A stretch of DNA of 23,975 bases from Kiritimatiellia bacterium (GTDB taxonomy: Bacteria; Verrucomicrobiota; Kiritimatiellia; RFP12; UBA1067): positions 1 to 23,975 of the forward strand of contig JAGCJE010000265.1 of assembly GCA_017648225.1 (NCBI GenBank), in the 5' to 3' direction. Under the pieces are notes generated by a model. The model ran no database searches. It was not told where the DNA came from and saw only the letters and a program-made list of their open reading frames with translations. Of the stretch, positions 1 to 7,916 are shown piece by piece. Made by a program: the position numbers and the translations under genes. Numbering within the stretch: position 1 is the stretch's first letter; every line of letters begins with the position of its first letter.

Positions 1-2
1 AG

Positions 3-422
3 TGCAGCCACATTGAGGATGATATCCGCAATATAAAACTTAAAGTTGACGCCGGTCTCGATTTTCTTACGACTCAGATGTTCTTCGACAATAATGTCTA
101 TTTTCATTATCTCTCACGTCTGAGATCGGCGGGAATAACGGTGCCGGTGATTGCCGGTATTATGCCGGTTACGAACAGCGCTCAGATCGCCCGCATCTGC
201 GCACTGTCGGGTACATATCTGCCGCCGAGATTCCGTTCGATCGTTGACAGGTTCGGGGATAATCCCAAACAGATGCTCGATGCCGGTATCGCTTACGCGA
301 CCGAGCAGATTATCGATCTTTTTGCGAATGGCGTCAATGCCGTTCATGTTTATACTATGAATAAACCCGTTGTGGCCGAGCGGATAATGGCTAATCTCGG
401 CAGTATGATAAGGGAATGCTAA
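3..422 (+). CDS. metF: Methylenetetrahydrofolate reductase, C-terminal part (5' end outside window)
   Basis: The frame is open from the first base of the window and ends at TAA 420-422, so only the last ~139 residues are present. The peptide runs through the C-terminal part of the MetF TIM barrel: a DAGLDFLTTQMFFDN stretch (FAD/folate-site region), then PVIAGIMPVTNSAQ, and a final segment with NGVNAVHVYTMNKP, the family's usual closing motif. MetF reduces 5,10-methylenetetrahydrofolate to 5-methyltetrahydrofolate, the methyl donor for methionine synthesis, in the cytoplasm. The next gene starts one base after the stop, so the two are almost certainly co-transcribed. A methionine gene (metXW) occurs again later in the window but is not adjacent. 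Confidence 0.93.
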   Translation, partial: CSHIEDDIRNIKLKVDAGLDFLTTQMFFDNNVYFHYLSRLRSAGITVPVIAGIMPVTNSAQIARICALSGTYLPPRFRSIVDRFGDNPKQMLDAGIAYATEQIIDLFANGVNAVHVYTMNKPVVAERIMANLGSMIREC

Positions 423-423
423 A

Positions 424-1485
424 ATGAAGAAAAATCCTTTTTCCGCACGACTTGAAGAATTCAGAGCCTCTCTTGCGACCAAGGGACTGGATGCGGCGGT
501 AGTTTCTTCTCCCGCAAACGTCAGGGCGCTTACGGGGGTCGAGTGCGACTGTGTGACACTATTGGTTACGCCTGCAAGAACGGTGTTTTTTACCGATTTC
601 AGGTATGCTCCGGCAGTTGCGAGACTTGCGCCTTATCTTGAAATCGGAGATATTCTCAAATTTCTCCGCGCTAAAAGTCCGCTTAAAGTGAAGGGTTGCT
701 CTTTCGATAAAGTAGGCTTCGAGCCGTCTATCGCGTATTCCGCGTACGAGCGGCTTAAAAAAGTTTTTCCGAAGGCCGAGTTTGTCGATGTCGAAAGCGA
801 TATTCTGCTTTTGAGAGCCGTAAAGACGCCTGAAGAAATCGACATGATCCGCAAGGCGGCCTCGCTTAACGATGAGGTTTGGAACTACGCACGTGCGCAG
901 TTTAAGCCCGGTATGACGGAACGTGATATGGCGCGCGTCATCAAGAGTAAGATGCTCGATCTCGGAGACGGTGAGGCTTTCGAGACGATTGTCTGCATCG
1001 GTGAAAATGCGGCCGAGTGCCATCATGTTCCCGACGACACTAAATGGGACGGGAAGAAGAATATTCTCGTCGACATGGGGGTCAAGTTTCGCGGATACGC
1101 CTCCGATATGACGCGCAATATCATCGGCCCTCGTCCGTCCAGGCTTTACAGGAAGGTTTATAATCTCGTTCTCGAGGCCAATATGCGCGCGATCGCCGCG
1201 GCAAAGCCCGGCATGACCGCCGCGAAACTCGATAAGGTCGCCAGAGATTTTCTTAAAGCCAACGGTTTCGGCGAGGCGTTCGGCCATTCTCTCGGACACG
1301 GAGTTGGTCTTCAGATCCACGAGGCTCCTACGGTCTCGCGCCGCGACAAGACGGTCCTCAAGCCTGGAATGATAATTACAATTGAGCCGGGCGTTTATCT
1401 GCCCGGCAATCTGGGGGTGAGAATCGAGGACCTTGTTCTAATAACCGAAACCGGCTGCGAGGTTCTCTCCTCGTCGGAAAAGTGA
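424..1485 (+). CDS. M24-family metallopeptidase (Xaa-Pro aminopeptidase/dipeptidase type)
   Basis: 353 residues. An N-terminal creatinase-like domain (about 8-125) precedes the pita-bread catalytic domain (about 140-350). The five metal ligands of family M24 are all readable: D217 in VDMG, D228 in YASDMTRN, H292 in GHSLGHGVG, E321 in TIEPGVY and E335 in RIEDLV. This predicts a dinuclear-metal cytosolic enzyme that removes N-terminal residues preceding proline or cleaves Xaa-Pro dipeptides; the sequence does not decide between PepP and PepQ, although the length fits the short bacterial PepQ/YqhT type. An AAGGGA ribosome site lies 8 bases before the ATG. It begins one base after metF and ends convergent to the mscS-type gene with 14 bases between stops. 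Confidence 0.92.
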   Translation: MKKNPFSARLEEFRASLATKGLDAAVVSSPANVRALTGVECDCVTLLVTPARTVFFTDFRYAPAVARLAPYLEIGDILKFLRAKSPLKVKGCSFDKVGFEPSIAYSAYERLKKVFPKAEFVDVESDILLLRAVKTPEEIDMIRKAASLNDEVWNYARAQFKPGMTERDMARVIKSKMLDLGDGEAFETIVCIGENAAECHHVPDDTKWDGKKNILVDMGVKFRGYASDMTRNIIGPRPSRLYRKVYNLVLEANMRAIAAAKPGMTAAKLDKVARDFLKANGFGEAFGHSLGHGVGLQIHEAPTVSRRDKTVLKPGMIITIEPGVYLPGNLGVRIEDLVLITETGCEVLSSSEK

Positions 1486-1499
1486 TTTTCCGGATTCGG

Positions 1500-2666
1500 T
1501 TATAATTGATTCGGAAGATATTTGTCGCCGGTGCGCTGATATATCTGGAGTCCGAATTTAGGCGCGGTAACGTAGATGAGATCGAAAATTTCCGTCTGGA
1601 TGTTTTCGTATTTGACCCAATCGCGCGTTTTCGTGAAAGCGTAGATTTCGACGGGAATGCCGGTGTCGGACGGTTCGGTCTGACGCACCATGCATGTAAG
1701 TTCCTTTGTAATGTCGTCGTTTTTCTCGAGCATTCTCAGAAGCCATGTTTCAAAGGCGGCGAGATTCGATATGTGGTTGTCGCTTTCAAGCATTAAATTC
1801 TGTTCAACGAAGTTTTTCTTCAGTTCAGCGGTCATTTCGCGTATCGAGGTCGCGCTTATCCAGACGGGGCGTTTTATACGTCTGCCTTTCGAGTCGGACA
1901 TGTATCGCCAGTTGATGAACGAATCGCTGATGAGCGCCGACGAGGGGATCATGGTTACGGTGTTGTCGAAGTTTTGAACCTTGACCGTCGTCAGGGCGAT
2001 GTCGATCACGTTGCCGTCGGCGTTGAATTTAGGCATTGTAATCCAGTCGCCGACCCTGACCATGTCATTCTGGGCGACTTGGATTCCCGCCACGAGGCCG
2101 ACGATGGAGTCCTTGAAAATCAACATCAGAACGGCTGTAAGAGCGCCGAGACCGCTTAAGATGAACACGGGGCTCTTATCCATCAGAATTGAGATGATGA
2201 CTATACATGTGGTGCACCAGGTAATGATTTTGACGATCTGAACCATTACTTTGTAGGACATGTTTTTGGCGTTCGAGCGGACCTTTTCGAGAGTCATGAT
2301 GAACGTGATCCCGGCACAGATCGCCGACGCTGTCATGGCCGCCATAATCACGGAGAGGATTTTTGCCGCATTTGCGGCAGCCCAGTCGTTCCATGTAAGC
2401 GCAGATGGAATCCAGGCCTGCAAAATCCAAAAGAAGAGCAACCTTAACAACGAGCGGCGGAGATTCGACGTCTTTTGATAATAAGGACGTATTTCCTTTC
2501 GGACGATGCAAAACCTCCGTATGGCTACGGAAATAGTAAAACACAACAGGATTGCGCCTAATATGACGATTGATACACAAATCGAAGAGGCTGTAACCTT
2601 AGCCCAAAAAGTATTGAAACCTGTTTCTAAGAGCCATTGTTGAAAGGTGCTTAATAATTCAATCAT
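1500..2666 (-). CDS. MscS-family mechanosensitive channel, YbdG-like (miniconductance type)
   Basis: 388 residues from the ATG at 2666, chosen because AAAGGAA lies a few bases upstream; an in-frame start at 2708 would add 14 polar residues and has no ribosome site. Several hydrophobic segments (about 25-50, 70-90, 105-130, 150-175, 180-205) precede the MscS pore and beta domain: LSGLGALTAVLMLIFKDSI then VGDWITMP and the NFDNTVTMIPSSALI stretch. The C-terminal signature GIPVEIYAFTKTRDWVKYE followed by IFDLI resembles E. coli YbdG, which gives small-conductance, osmotic-shock-responsive channels in the inner membrane. Single gene, convergent with the peptidase, divergent from the PHP gene. Confidence 0.9.
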   Translation of the reverse strand: MIELLSTFQQWLLETGFNTFWAKVTASSICVSIVILGAILLCFTISVAIRRFCIVRKEIRPYYQKTSNLRRSLLRLLFFWILQAWIPSALTWNDWAAANAAKILSVIMAAMTASAICAGITFIMTLEKVRSNAKNMSYKVMVQIVKIITWCTTCIVIISILMDKSPVFILSGLGALTAVLMLIFKDSIVGLVAGIQVAQNDMVRVGDWITMPKFNADGNVIDIALTTVKVQNFDNTVTMIPSSALISDSFINWRYMSDSKGRRIKRPVWISATSIREMTAELKKNFVEQNLMLESDNHISNLAAFETWLLRMLEKNDDITKELTCMVRQTEPSDTGIPVEIYAFTKTRDWVKYENIQTEIFDLIYVTAPKFGLQIYQRTGDKYLPNQL

Positions 2667-2707
2667 GTCGTGTTTCCTTTGTTTCTGTCGCGTTTGATGT
2701 CTGTACA

Positions 2708-2716
2708 TTATATCAT
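2708..2716 (-). promoter_or_regulatory. Extended -10 promoter for the mscS-type gene
   Basis: Read on the minus strand this is TGATATAAT, a consensus extended -10. No good -35 is visible 16-18 bases upstream. Transcription would start near 2701, leaving a leader of about 35 bases before the ATG at 2666. Confidence 0.5.
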
Positions 2717-2730
2717 ATTGTAGATCCGGG

Positions 2731-2760
2731 TTGACTATATCAATAAGGATTGGGTATACT
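2731..2760 (+). promoter_or_regulatory. Sigma-70-like promoter for the PHP gene
   Basis: TTGACT at 2731-2736 and TATACT at 2755-2760 are separated by 18 bases, giving a start near 2767 and a leader of about 108 bases to the ATG at 2875. A 10-bp inverted repeat (ATAAGGATTG 2743-2752, CAATCCTTAT 2788-2797) brackets the -10 and start site and could be an operator. Confidence 0.55.
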
Positions 2761-2874
2761 GTTCGCGTTGCATCGCGCTTTCTTTTGCAATCCTTATAGG
2801 ATAATGCCGCCGGCTCTAATACGAAACTCTCTTTCCGTCCGCGAGCGCGGCGAACGGATGGAAAACCTATAATT

Positions 2875-3738
2875 ATGACTGTTGATTTTCATTGCCATTC
2901 CACCGCAAGCGACGGGACGCTCGCTCCGGAAGAACTCGCAGAAGCGGCGAGTTCGTTTACCGCGTTTTCGCTGACCGATCACGATAATTGCGACGGCGTC
3001 GCGGCATGTGCGCGCGCGGCGGCCGAAAATGGCGTCAGATTCGTTTCGGGTATTGAGCTTTCAATTGAGCCAGGGGAGGGTTTCGACAAATTCCATCTTC
3101 TCGGATTCGGATTTGATCCAGAGAACGGAGAACTTAAATCCTTTTTGAAAAAAGTTCTCGACGGACGCAACGAGCGCAACAGGCGCATCCTCGAGAACTT
3201 CGCGGCGATCGGGATAGAAATTGAATTCGACGATATTAATTCGTATGCCAACGGCGATGTTCTCGCAAGGCCCCATTTCGCCCGCTGGCTTATGAATCAC
3301 GGTTTTTCTTCCAGCGTAGTCGAGGCGTTCAACAAATATCTCCTGCCGGATTCGCCTAAGGAGACGCGCTGTTACGAAGAGCGTTTTCATCCGTCTCAGG
3401 AGGACGCGTTCGGTGTCATGCACCGCGCCGGGGGCGTTGCGGTTATGGCGCATCCCAAATACTGGCGGCGCGATTGGCGCGAGAAGGGTGTCGACCTCGC
3501 GGCCGCCGAAAAAGAACTTTCGCGTCTTAAAGAGGCCGGGCTTGACGGGGTGGAGGCTTTATATCAGGCTAATACGCCAGGCGAAAATGTTGATTTCGTG
3601 CGACTTGCGACTAAATTGGGTTATTTAAAGACTGCGGGAAGTGATTTTCACGGCAGTAACAAGCCGACTATCGAGTTAGGCATGGAGGTGTCTGAAAATT
3701 ACATCGCGCCTTTTCTTGAGCGCCTGAATTTGGTATAA
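2875..3738 (+). CDS. PHP-domain phosphoesterase (TrpH/YciV-type, RNase AM family)
   Basis: 287 residues. The N-terminus carries the PHP metal-binding motif HCHS (H6, H8), D13 in SDGT and the LTDHDN motif near residue 37; later motifs include GIELS, VAVMAHPKYW and AGSDFHG, all expected in this family. Known relatives hydrolyse 3',5'-nucleotide bisphosphates and trim short RNA 5' ends in the cytosol. The start cannot be moved inward because the metal motif begins at residue 6. No normal ribosome site precedes the ATG; instead a 10-bp hairpin (TTTCCGTCCG 2832-2841 with CGGATGGAAA 2855-2864, one G-T pair) ends 10 bases before it. The TAA stop lies inside the extended -10 box of purA. Confidence 0.9.
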   Translation: MTVDFHCHSTASDGTLAPEELAEAASSFTAFSLTDHDNCDGVAACARAAAENGVRFVSGIELSIEPGEGFDKFHLLGFGFDPENGELKSFLKKVLDGRNERNRRILENFAAIGIEIEFDDINSYANGDVLARPHFARWLMNHGFSSSVVEAFNKYLLPDSPKETRCYEERFHPSQEDAFGVMHRAGGVAVMAHPKYWRRDWREKGVDLAAAEKELSRLKEAGLDGVEALYQANTPGENVDFVRLATKLGYLKTAGSDFHGSNKPTIELGMEVSENYIAPFLERLNLV

Positions 3739-3740
3739 TA
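3732..3740 (+). promoter_or_regulatory. Extended -10 promoter for the purA operon, overlapping the upstream stop codon
   Basis: TGGTATAAT at 3732-3740 includes the last codons and the stop of the PHP gene. The predicted start, about 3747, gives a 38-base leader to the purA ATG. No clear -35. Confidence 0.5.
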
Positions 3741-3784
3741 CAGCACGGTTTCATACATTATATCATCATAAGGAAAACAGAAGA

Positions 3785-5062
3785 ATGAATACCGTATTGG
3801 TTGGTGCCCAGTGGGGCGATGAGGGTAAGGGCAAGGTTATCGACTTCCTTACTGAAGAGTCTGACGTTGTAGTACGCTTTCAGGGTGGCTCCAACGCGGG
3901 TCATACCGTTGTCGTAGGCGATAAGAAATATGTTCTTCATCTCGTCCCTAGCGGCATTCTCCACGACGGTAAGCATTGTGTGATCGGTAACGGCGTCGTC
4001 ATGGATCCGTTTGATCTTATGCGCGAGCTCGAGCAGGTCGAGAGCTGGGGATTTGAGCTTAAAGGGCGCTTCCATATTTCCGAGCGCGCGCAGATGGTCA
4101 TGCAGTGGCACCGCGCTCTCGATAAGGCCGAGGAAGCCGTACGTCCCGAAGGCGAGAAGATCGGCACTACCGGCCGCGGAATTGGGCCGGCGTACGCGGC
4201 CAAGGTCGGCCGCTACGGAATGCGCGTCGGCGATATTCTCAAGCCTAACTTTCTCGATCTTGTTCGCAAGCAGGTCAACGAGGCCAATATCAAGTTGAGA
4301 AGTCTCGGAGCTCTTGAACTTGACGCCGAAGAGATGGTTAAGCTTTACACCCCGATGGTCGCGGCGCTTCTTCCATACGTGACCGATACGATTCAGCTTC
4401 TTCATCAGAACCTTGACGCAAAGAAGTCGATTCTCTTCGAGGGCGCCCAGGCGACGATGCTTGACATCGATTTCGGAACGTATCCCTTCGTGACGTCTTC
4501 CAACCCGACTGCGGGCGGCGCCTGCACAGGTTCGGGTATTTCTCCGCGCGCGATCGATCGCGTTATCGGCGTTATGAAGCTTTATACGACCCGTGTCGGT
4601 GAAGGTCCGTTCCCGACCGAGCTTTTTGACGCCGACGGCGAGCTTATGCGTCAGCGCGGCGGTGAGTTCGGCGCTACGACAGGCCGTCCGCGCCGTTGCG
4701 GTTGGTTCGATGCTGTTATCGGTCGCTATGCTCAGCGCATTAATGGTATTGATTACTGGGCTCTTACTAAGCTTGATGTTCTTGATACATTCCCTGTCGT
4801 TAAGATTTGCACGGGCTATAAGCGCAAGGACGGTTTTGTCTATACGACGTTCCCGTCCGATCTTGACGCGCTCGCTCAGTGCGAACCGGTGTACGAGGAG
4901 CTTCCCGGTTGGCAGTGCGAGACTTCGCATATCACTGATTATGCTGAGCTTCCCGAGAATGCCAAGAAGTATATCAACAGGATTCTCGAGCTTGTCGGCG
5001 GTCAGCTCGGAGTACTCTCCGTCGGCCCTGCGCGTGAGACGACGCTTCGCATCAATATCTAA
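3785..5062 (+). CDS. purA: Adenylosuccinate synthetase
   Basis: 425 residues, standard length. The N-terminal GTP-binding loop GAQWGDEGKGK (7-17) holds the catalytic aspartate D12, and H40 in NAGHT is the catalytic histidine. Further family motifs are IGTTGRGIGPAYAAK, FEGAQATMLDIDFGTYPFVT, and TTGRPRRCGW; the C-terminus ends VGPARETTL as expected. PurA condenses IMP with aspartate using GTP, the first committed step to AMP. AAGGAAAA precedes the ATG. It is the first gene of a run purA-uppS-cdsA-capD-like with gaps of 11 bases or less. Codon use is rich in GCC/GTC/CTT and similar to its neighbours. Confidence 0.98.
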   Translation: MNTVLVGAQWGDEGKGKVIDFLTEESDVVVRFQGGSNAGHTVVVGDKKYVLHLVPSGILHDGKHCVIGNGVVMDPFDLMRELEQVESWGFELKGRFHISERAQMVMQWHRALDKAEEAVRPEGEKIGTTGRGIGPAYAAKVGRYGMRVGDILKPNFLDLVRKQVNEANIKLRSLGALELDAEEMVKLYTPMVAALLPYVTDTIQLLHQNLDAKKSILFEGAQATMLDIDFGTYPFVTSSNPTAGGACTGSGISPRAIDRVIGVMKLYTTRVGEGPFPTELFDADGELMRQRGGEFGATTGRPRRCGWFDAVIGRYAQRINGIDYWALTKLDVLDTFPVVKICTGYKRKDGFVYTTFPSDLDALAQCEPVYEELPGWQCETSHITDYAELPENAKKYINRILELVGGQLGVLSVGPARETTLRINI

Positions 5063-5073
5063 CCGTTAACTCA

Positions 5074-5751
5074 TTGGAACACCTCGCGATAATAATGGAC
5101 GGTAACGGCCGATGGGCGAAAGCCCGTCGGAAGCCGAGGCTTATGGGCCATCGCGCGGGCGCGAAAACGCTTGATAATGTGATGCGTTATTGTCGTGAGG
5201 CCGGTATAAAGTACTTGACGGTTTACGCTTTCTCGACCGAGAACTGGAAGCGTTCTAAAGCGGAGGTTTCGGGACTAATGAAACTTCTTTCTTCTTTCAT
5301 CAAGTCGAAGGAGAAGACGCTCGTTAAAGAGCGTGTCAGTTTCAGGGTTGTCGGGCGAAGGTCTGATTTGTCTCCGAAACTCCAACGCGAGATCGCCGCG
5401 CTCGAGGAGAAAACGTCCGGCGGCGATTTTACCCTTGTTGTCGCGCTCAGCTACGGCGGTCGCGCAGAGATTGTTGATGCGGCTAAAGCGTGGGCGGCGA
5501 GTGGCGCGAATGGAGAATTGACCGAAGAGGAGTTTTCAAGATTTCTTTATGCGCCCGATATTCCCGATCCTGATCTGATTATCCGCACGAGCGGCGAATG
5601 TCGCACAAGCAACTTCCTTATGTGGGAGGCGGCATACAGCGAGTGGTATTTTACAGATGTTCTTTGGCCCGATTTCGATCGTGCCGAATTCGACAAGGCG
5701 TTAGAAAGTTATTCGCGGCGCGAGCGCCGTATGGGAGGTAGATTGAAATGA
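5074..5751 (+). CDS. uppS: Isoprenyl transferase (undecaprenyl diphosphate synthase)
   Basis: 225 residues from a TTG start. The conserved region I, IIMDGNGRWA, begins at residue 6, with catalytic D9; YAFSTENWKRS and the IRTSGECRTSNFL motif plus WEAAYSEWYFT are the other cis-prenyltransferase signatures. It adds isopentenyl units to farnesyl diphosphate to make the C55 lipid carrier for peptidoglycan and surface glycans. No ribosome site precedes the TTG; the only nearby ATG (5095) would delete the start of the catalytic motif, so TTG with translational coupling to purA 11 bases upstream is the best reading. It overlaps cdsA by ATGA. The neighbourhood with cdsA is a classic envelope-lipid pair. 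Confidence 0.95.
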   Translation: MEHLAIIMDGNGRWAKARRKPRLMGHRAGAKTLDNVMRYCREAGIKYLTVYAFSTENWKRSKAEVSGLMKLLSSFIKSKEKTLVKERVSFRVVGRRSDLSPKLQREIAALEEKTSGGDFTLVVALSYGGRAEIVDAAKAWAASGANGELTEEEFSRFLYAPDIPDPDLIIRTSGECRTSNFLMWEAAYSEWYFTDVLWPDFDRAEFDKALESYSRRERRMGGRLK

Positions 5752-6539
5752 ATCCTTTAGTTAAGAGAATCGTTACCGCGTTAACGACTGCGGCGCTCGT
5801 TGTGTGTGCGCTTATTTACCTTCCTGTGTCGGTAGTGCTGCCGGCGATGATCCTTCTCGCGCTTCTCGTGCAGCTTGAGTTTTCACAGCTAGTCGCTAAA
5901 AAGTACGAGACGATGCCGATAGCCGGAATAGTCGCGTCGTTGGGGTATTTTATAACTATATTCTATTATGCCGAAAGCATAATGAGTTTCATGTATATTC
6001 CGATGACATTTGTTTCTGTAGTGTTTTTTATTGCTCTTGTGGCGTTGTTCGGCAAGTCTCAGAAGCCGATGGAGGCGATGTCGACGACACTTCTTTCGTT
6101 CGTATATATTCCTTTCATGCTTACGTTCTTTATGCTGATCCCGGTCACATTAGGCATGAAGTGGCTATTATACATAATCGCGATCGTCAAGATTTCCGAT
6201 ATGGGCGGGTTCGCCTTCGGTAAGGCTTTCGGTAAGCATAAAATGTGCCCGACGATTTCGCCCAACAAGAGCTGGGAAGGGCTTGCGGGTTCCGTTTTCG
6301 CTTCGTGCCTTATTTCATGCGCATTCATCCCGATGACGGAATTTATCTGGTACAAGGCTCTCGCGTTCGGTGTCGCGGCGGCGCTGATCGGTACTTTGGG
6401 CGATCTTGTCGAAAGCCGCTTCAAGCGTGAAGTCGACGTTAAGGATTCCGCGACTTTCATGCCGGCCGGGCTCGGCGGATTTCTCGATATGTTCGACTCC
6501 CTTGTTTTCGCGCCTGCGCTTTTCTTCCCGTTTCTTTAA
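5748..6539 (+). CDS. cdsA: Phosphatidate cytidylyltransferase (CDP-diglyceride synthase)
   Basis: 263 residues, mostly hydrophobic with about seven to eight membrane segments. The motif SPNKSWEGLAGSV and KISDMGGFAFGKAFGKHK in the middle, and PAGLGGFLDMFDSLVFAPAL near the C-terminus, are diagnostic of the CdsA family (S-x(8)-D-x(5)-D-S type signature). It makes CDP-diacylglycerol from phosphatidate and CTP in the cytoplasmic membrane, the precursor of all phospholipids. GGGAGG lies 9 bases before the ATG, and the start overlaps the uppS stop as ATGA. Confidence 0.95.
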   Translation: MNPLVKRIVTALTTAALVVCALIYLPVSVVLPAMILLALLVQLEFSQLVAKKYETMPIAGIVASLGYFITIFYYAESIMSFMYIPMTFVSVVFFIALVALFGKSQKPMEAMSTTLLSFVYIPFMLTFFMLIPVTLGMKWLLYIIAIVKISDMGGFAFGKAFGKHKMCPTISPNKSWEGLAGSVFASCLISCAFIPMTEFIWYKALAFGVAAALIGTLGDLVESRFKREVDVKDSATFMPAGLGGFLDMFDSLVFAPALFFPFL

Positions 6540-7913
6540 ATGACGCGCACTAAAGAGGCATGGATTAAATTCTTGGCGACGCGCGTTGTCGGCTTTTTCG
6601 TCGATGCGTTCATCGTCGGCGCGGCTTATTTAAGCGCATTCGCCTTGAGATTTGATTTCGCTGAACCGGTGTCGATAGGCGGCTGGAGCGCGGTCGCGAG
6701 ATCCTATGTCGTCGTCTCCGCGGTTTATCTCTCAGCGCTTTTAATTTTCGGCTGCTACCGTTTCGCGTGGCGTCGGATTAATTTCGGAGAACTCCCGCGT
6801 TATGCTCTTGCCGCCGTTTCAGCGTGCTTAGTGCTGACTCTGATGCGCTACTTTATGCCGAACGTGACGCTTTCGCATATCCGCCCGCCTTATTCGGTAA
6901 CGCTCATCTGTTTTGTGTTTTCTCTCTCCGGCATTGTCGCGATCCGCTATCTGTGGCGTTTTTATATGGCCTTCGGCCGTAAAGACGAGGAACTTCTGTC
7001 CCGCGACGAGAAAACTTTCGATAATTCCATAGCTGCGCGTTTTTTCGCAGGGCGCACTGTGATGGTTACCGGGGCTGGGGGGACGATCGGTTCTGAAATC
7101 GTTCGTCAGGTTGCGGCCGCAGGAGCCGTTAAAATATTGATGGTTGAGCGCTGTGAGAATGCGCTTTACGAGATAGACCGCGATATGCGCTCTTTATCTA
7201 AAAACGCTTCACTCGTGCCGTTGATGGTTGATATCAACGACGCCGCTAGGATGAACGATATTTTCGTCGCCGAGAAGCCGTCGGTCGTTCTTCATGCCGC
7301 CGCCTATAAGCATGTGCCGATGGTGGAGCTTAATCCCGAAGAAGGGTGGCGCAACAATACCGAAGCGACGCGTTCGATCGCAAAGCTGTCAGTTCAGCAT
7401 GGCGTTGAGAGGTTTGTTCTTATTTCCACCGACAAGGCGGTAAATCCAGTTTCTGTGATGGGTAAGACGAAGCTTGCCGCAGAGAAGGCGATAATGGAAC
7501 TTGACGGGCCTACATCTTTCTGTGCCGTCCGTTTCGGAAACGTTTTCGGAAGTTCCGGGTCTGTTGTGCCGCTTTTCCGCTCTCAGATCGCCCGACGCGA
7601 GCCGGTGACGGTTACCCATCCTGATATGCGCCGCTATTTTATGACGATCCAAGAGGCTGTAAGCCTCGTTCTTCAGGCGGCGAGTCGCTCCGAAAAGGCT
7701 ATTTACACGCTAGATATGGGCGAGAGCGTAAATATCCTCTCTCTCGCCGAGGGTATGATCGTCCAGGCGGGATATCGTCCTTATGTCGATATTCCTATCA
7801 TTTTTACCGGCATCCGCCCTGGTGAAAAACTTTTCGAGGAACTTGATATTTCTGAAAAATCCGCCTATCGTACCGATATGGCAAAGATTTATATTACGAA
7901 GGGCGCTTCGTAA
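6540..7913 (+). CDS. Membrane-anchored nucleotide-sugar 4,6-dehydratase, CapD/PglF/WbpM type, lacking the first Rossmann domain
   Basis: 457 residues. Four membrane segments (about 15-37, 52-72, 86-106, 117-137) are followed directly by the SDR dehydratase domain: cofactor loop VTGAGGTIGSE (176-186), LHAAAYKHVPMVE, STDKAVNP with S296, VMGKTK with M307 and K311 (the S-M-K set seen in large UDP-GlcNAc dehydratases), and GIRPGEKLFEEL. The enzyme probably converts UDP-GlcNAc to a 4-keto-6-deoxy sugar for surface glycan synthesis. Relatives are usually about 600 residues because a CoA-binding-like Rossmann domain sits between the membrane part and the catalytic part; here only its exit linker (ELLSRDEKTFDNSIAARFFAG, near 151-171) remains. 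The ATG abuts the cdsA stop, with no ribosome site, so translation is likely coupled. Confidence 0.9.
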   Translation: MTRTKEAWIKFLATRVVGFFVDAFIVGAAYLSAFALRFDFAEPVSIGGWSAVARSYVVVSAVYLSALLIFGCYRFAWRRINFGELPRYALAAVSACLVLTLMRYFMPNVTLSHIRPPYSVTLICFVFSLSGIVAIRYLWRFYMAFGRKDEELLSRDEKTFDNSIAARFFAGRTVMVTGAGGTIGSEIVRQVAAAGAVKILMVERCENALYEIDRDMRSLSKNASLVPLMVDINDAARMNDIFVAEKPSVVLHAAAYKHVPMVELNPEEGWRNNTEATRSIAKLSVQHGVERFVLISTDKAVNPVSVMGKTKLAAEKAIMELDGPTSFCAVRFGNVFGSSGSVVPLFRSQIARREPVTVTHPDMRRYFMTIQEAVSLVLQAASRSEKAIYTLDMGESVNILSLAEGMIVQAGYRPYVDIPIIFTGIRPGEKLFEELDISEKSAYRTDMAKIYITKGAS

Positions 7914-7916
7914 AAC

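Noticed and set aside
559..1320. Long open frame opposite the M24 peptidase
   Set aside because: Antisense shadow of a clear, motif-complete gene; no family motifs of its own.
2868..2873. TATAAT directly before the PHP ATG
   Set aside because: It would start transcription inside the coding region, removing the essential metal motif at residues 6-8; a better promoter lies at 2731-2760.
3754..3766. 13-base sequence TACATTATATCAT, identical at 2704-2716 and before purA
   Set aside because: On the minus strand it is an extended -10, which makes sense at 2704 but would drive antisense of the PHP gene at 3754; AT-rich promoter-like sequence recurs by chance, so not called.
3758..4930. 390-codon open frame opposite purA
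   Set aside because: Shadow of purA produced by its codon bias; no ribosome site or recognisable domain.
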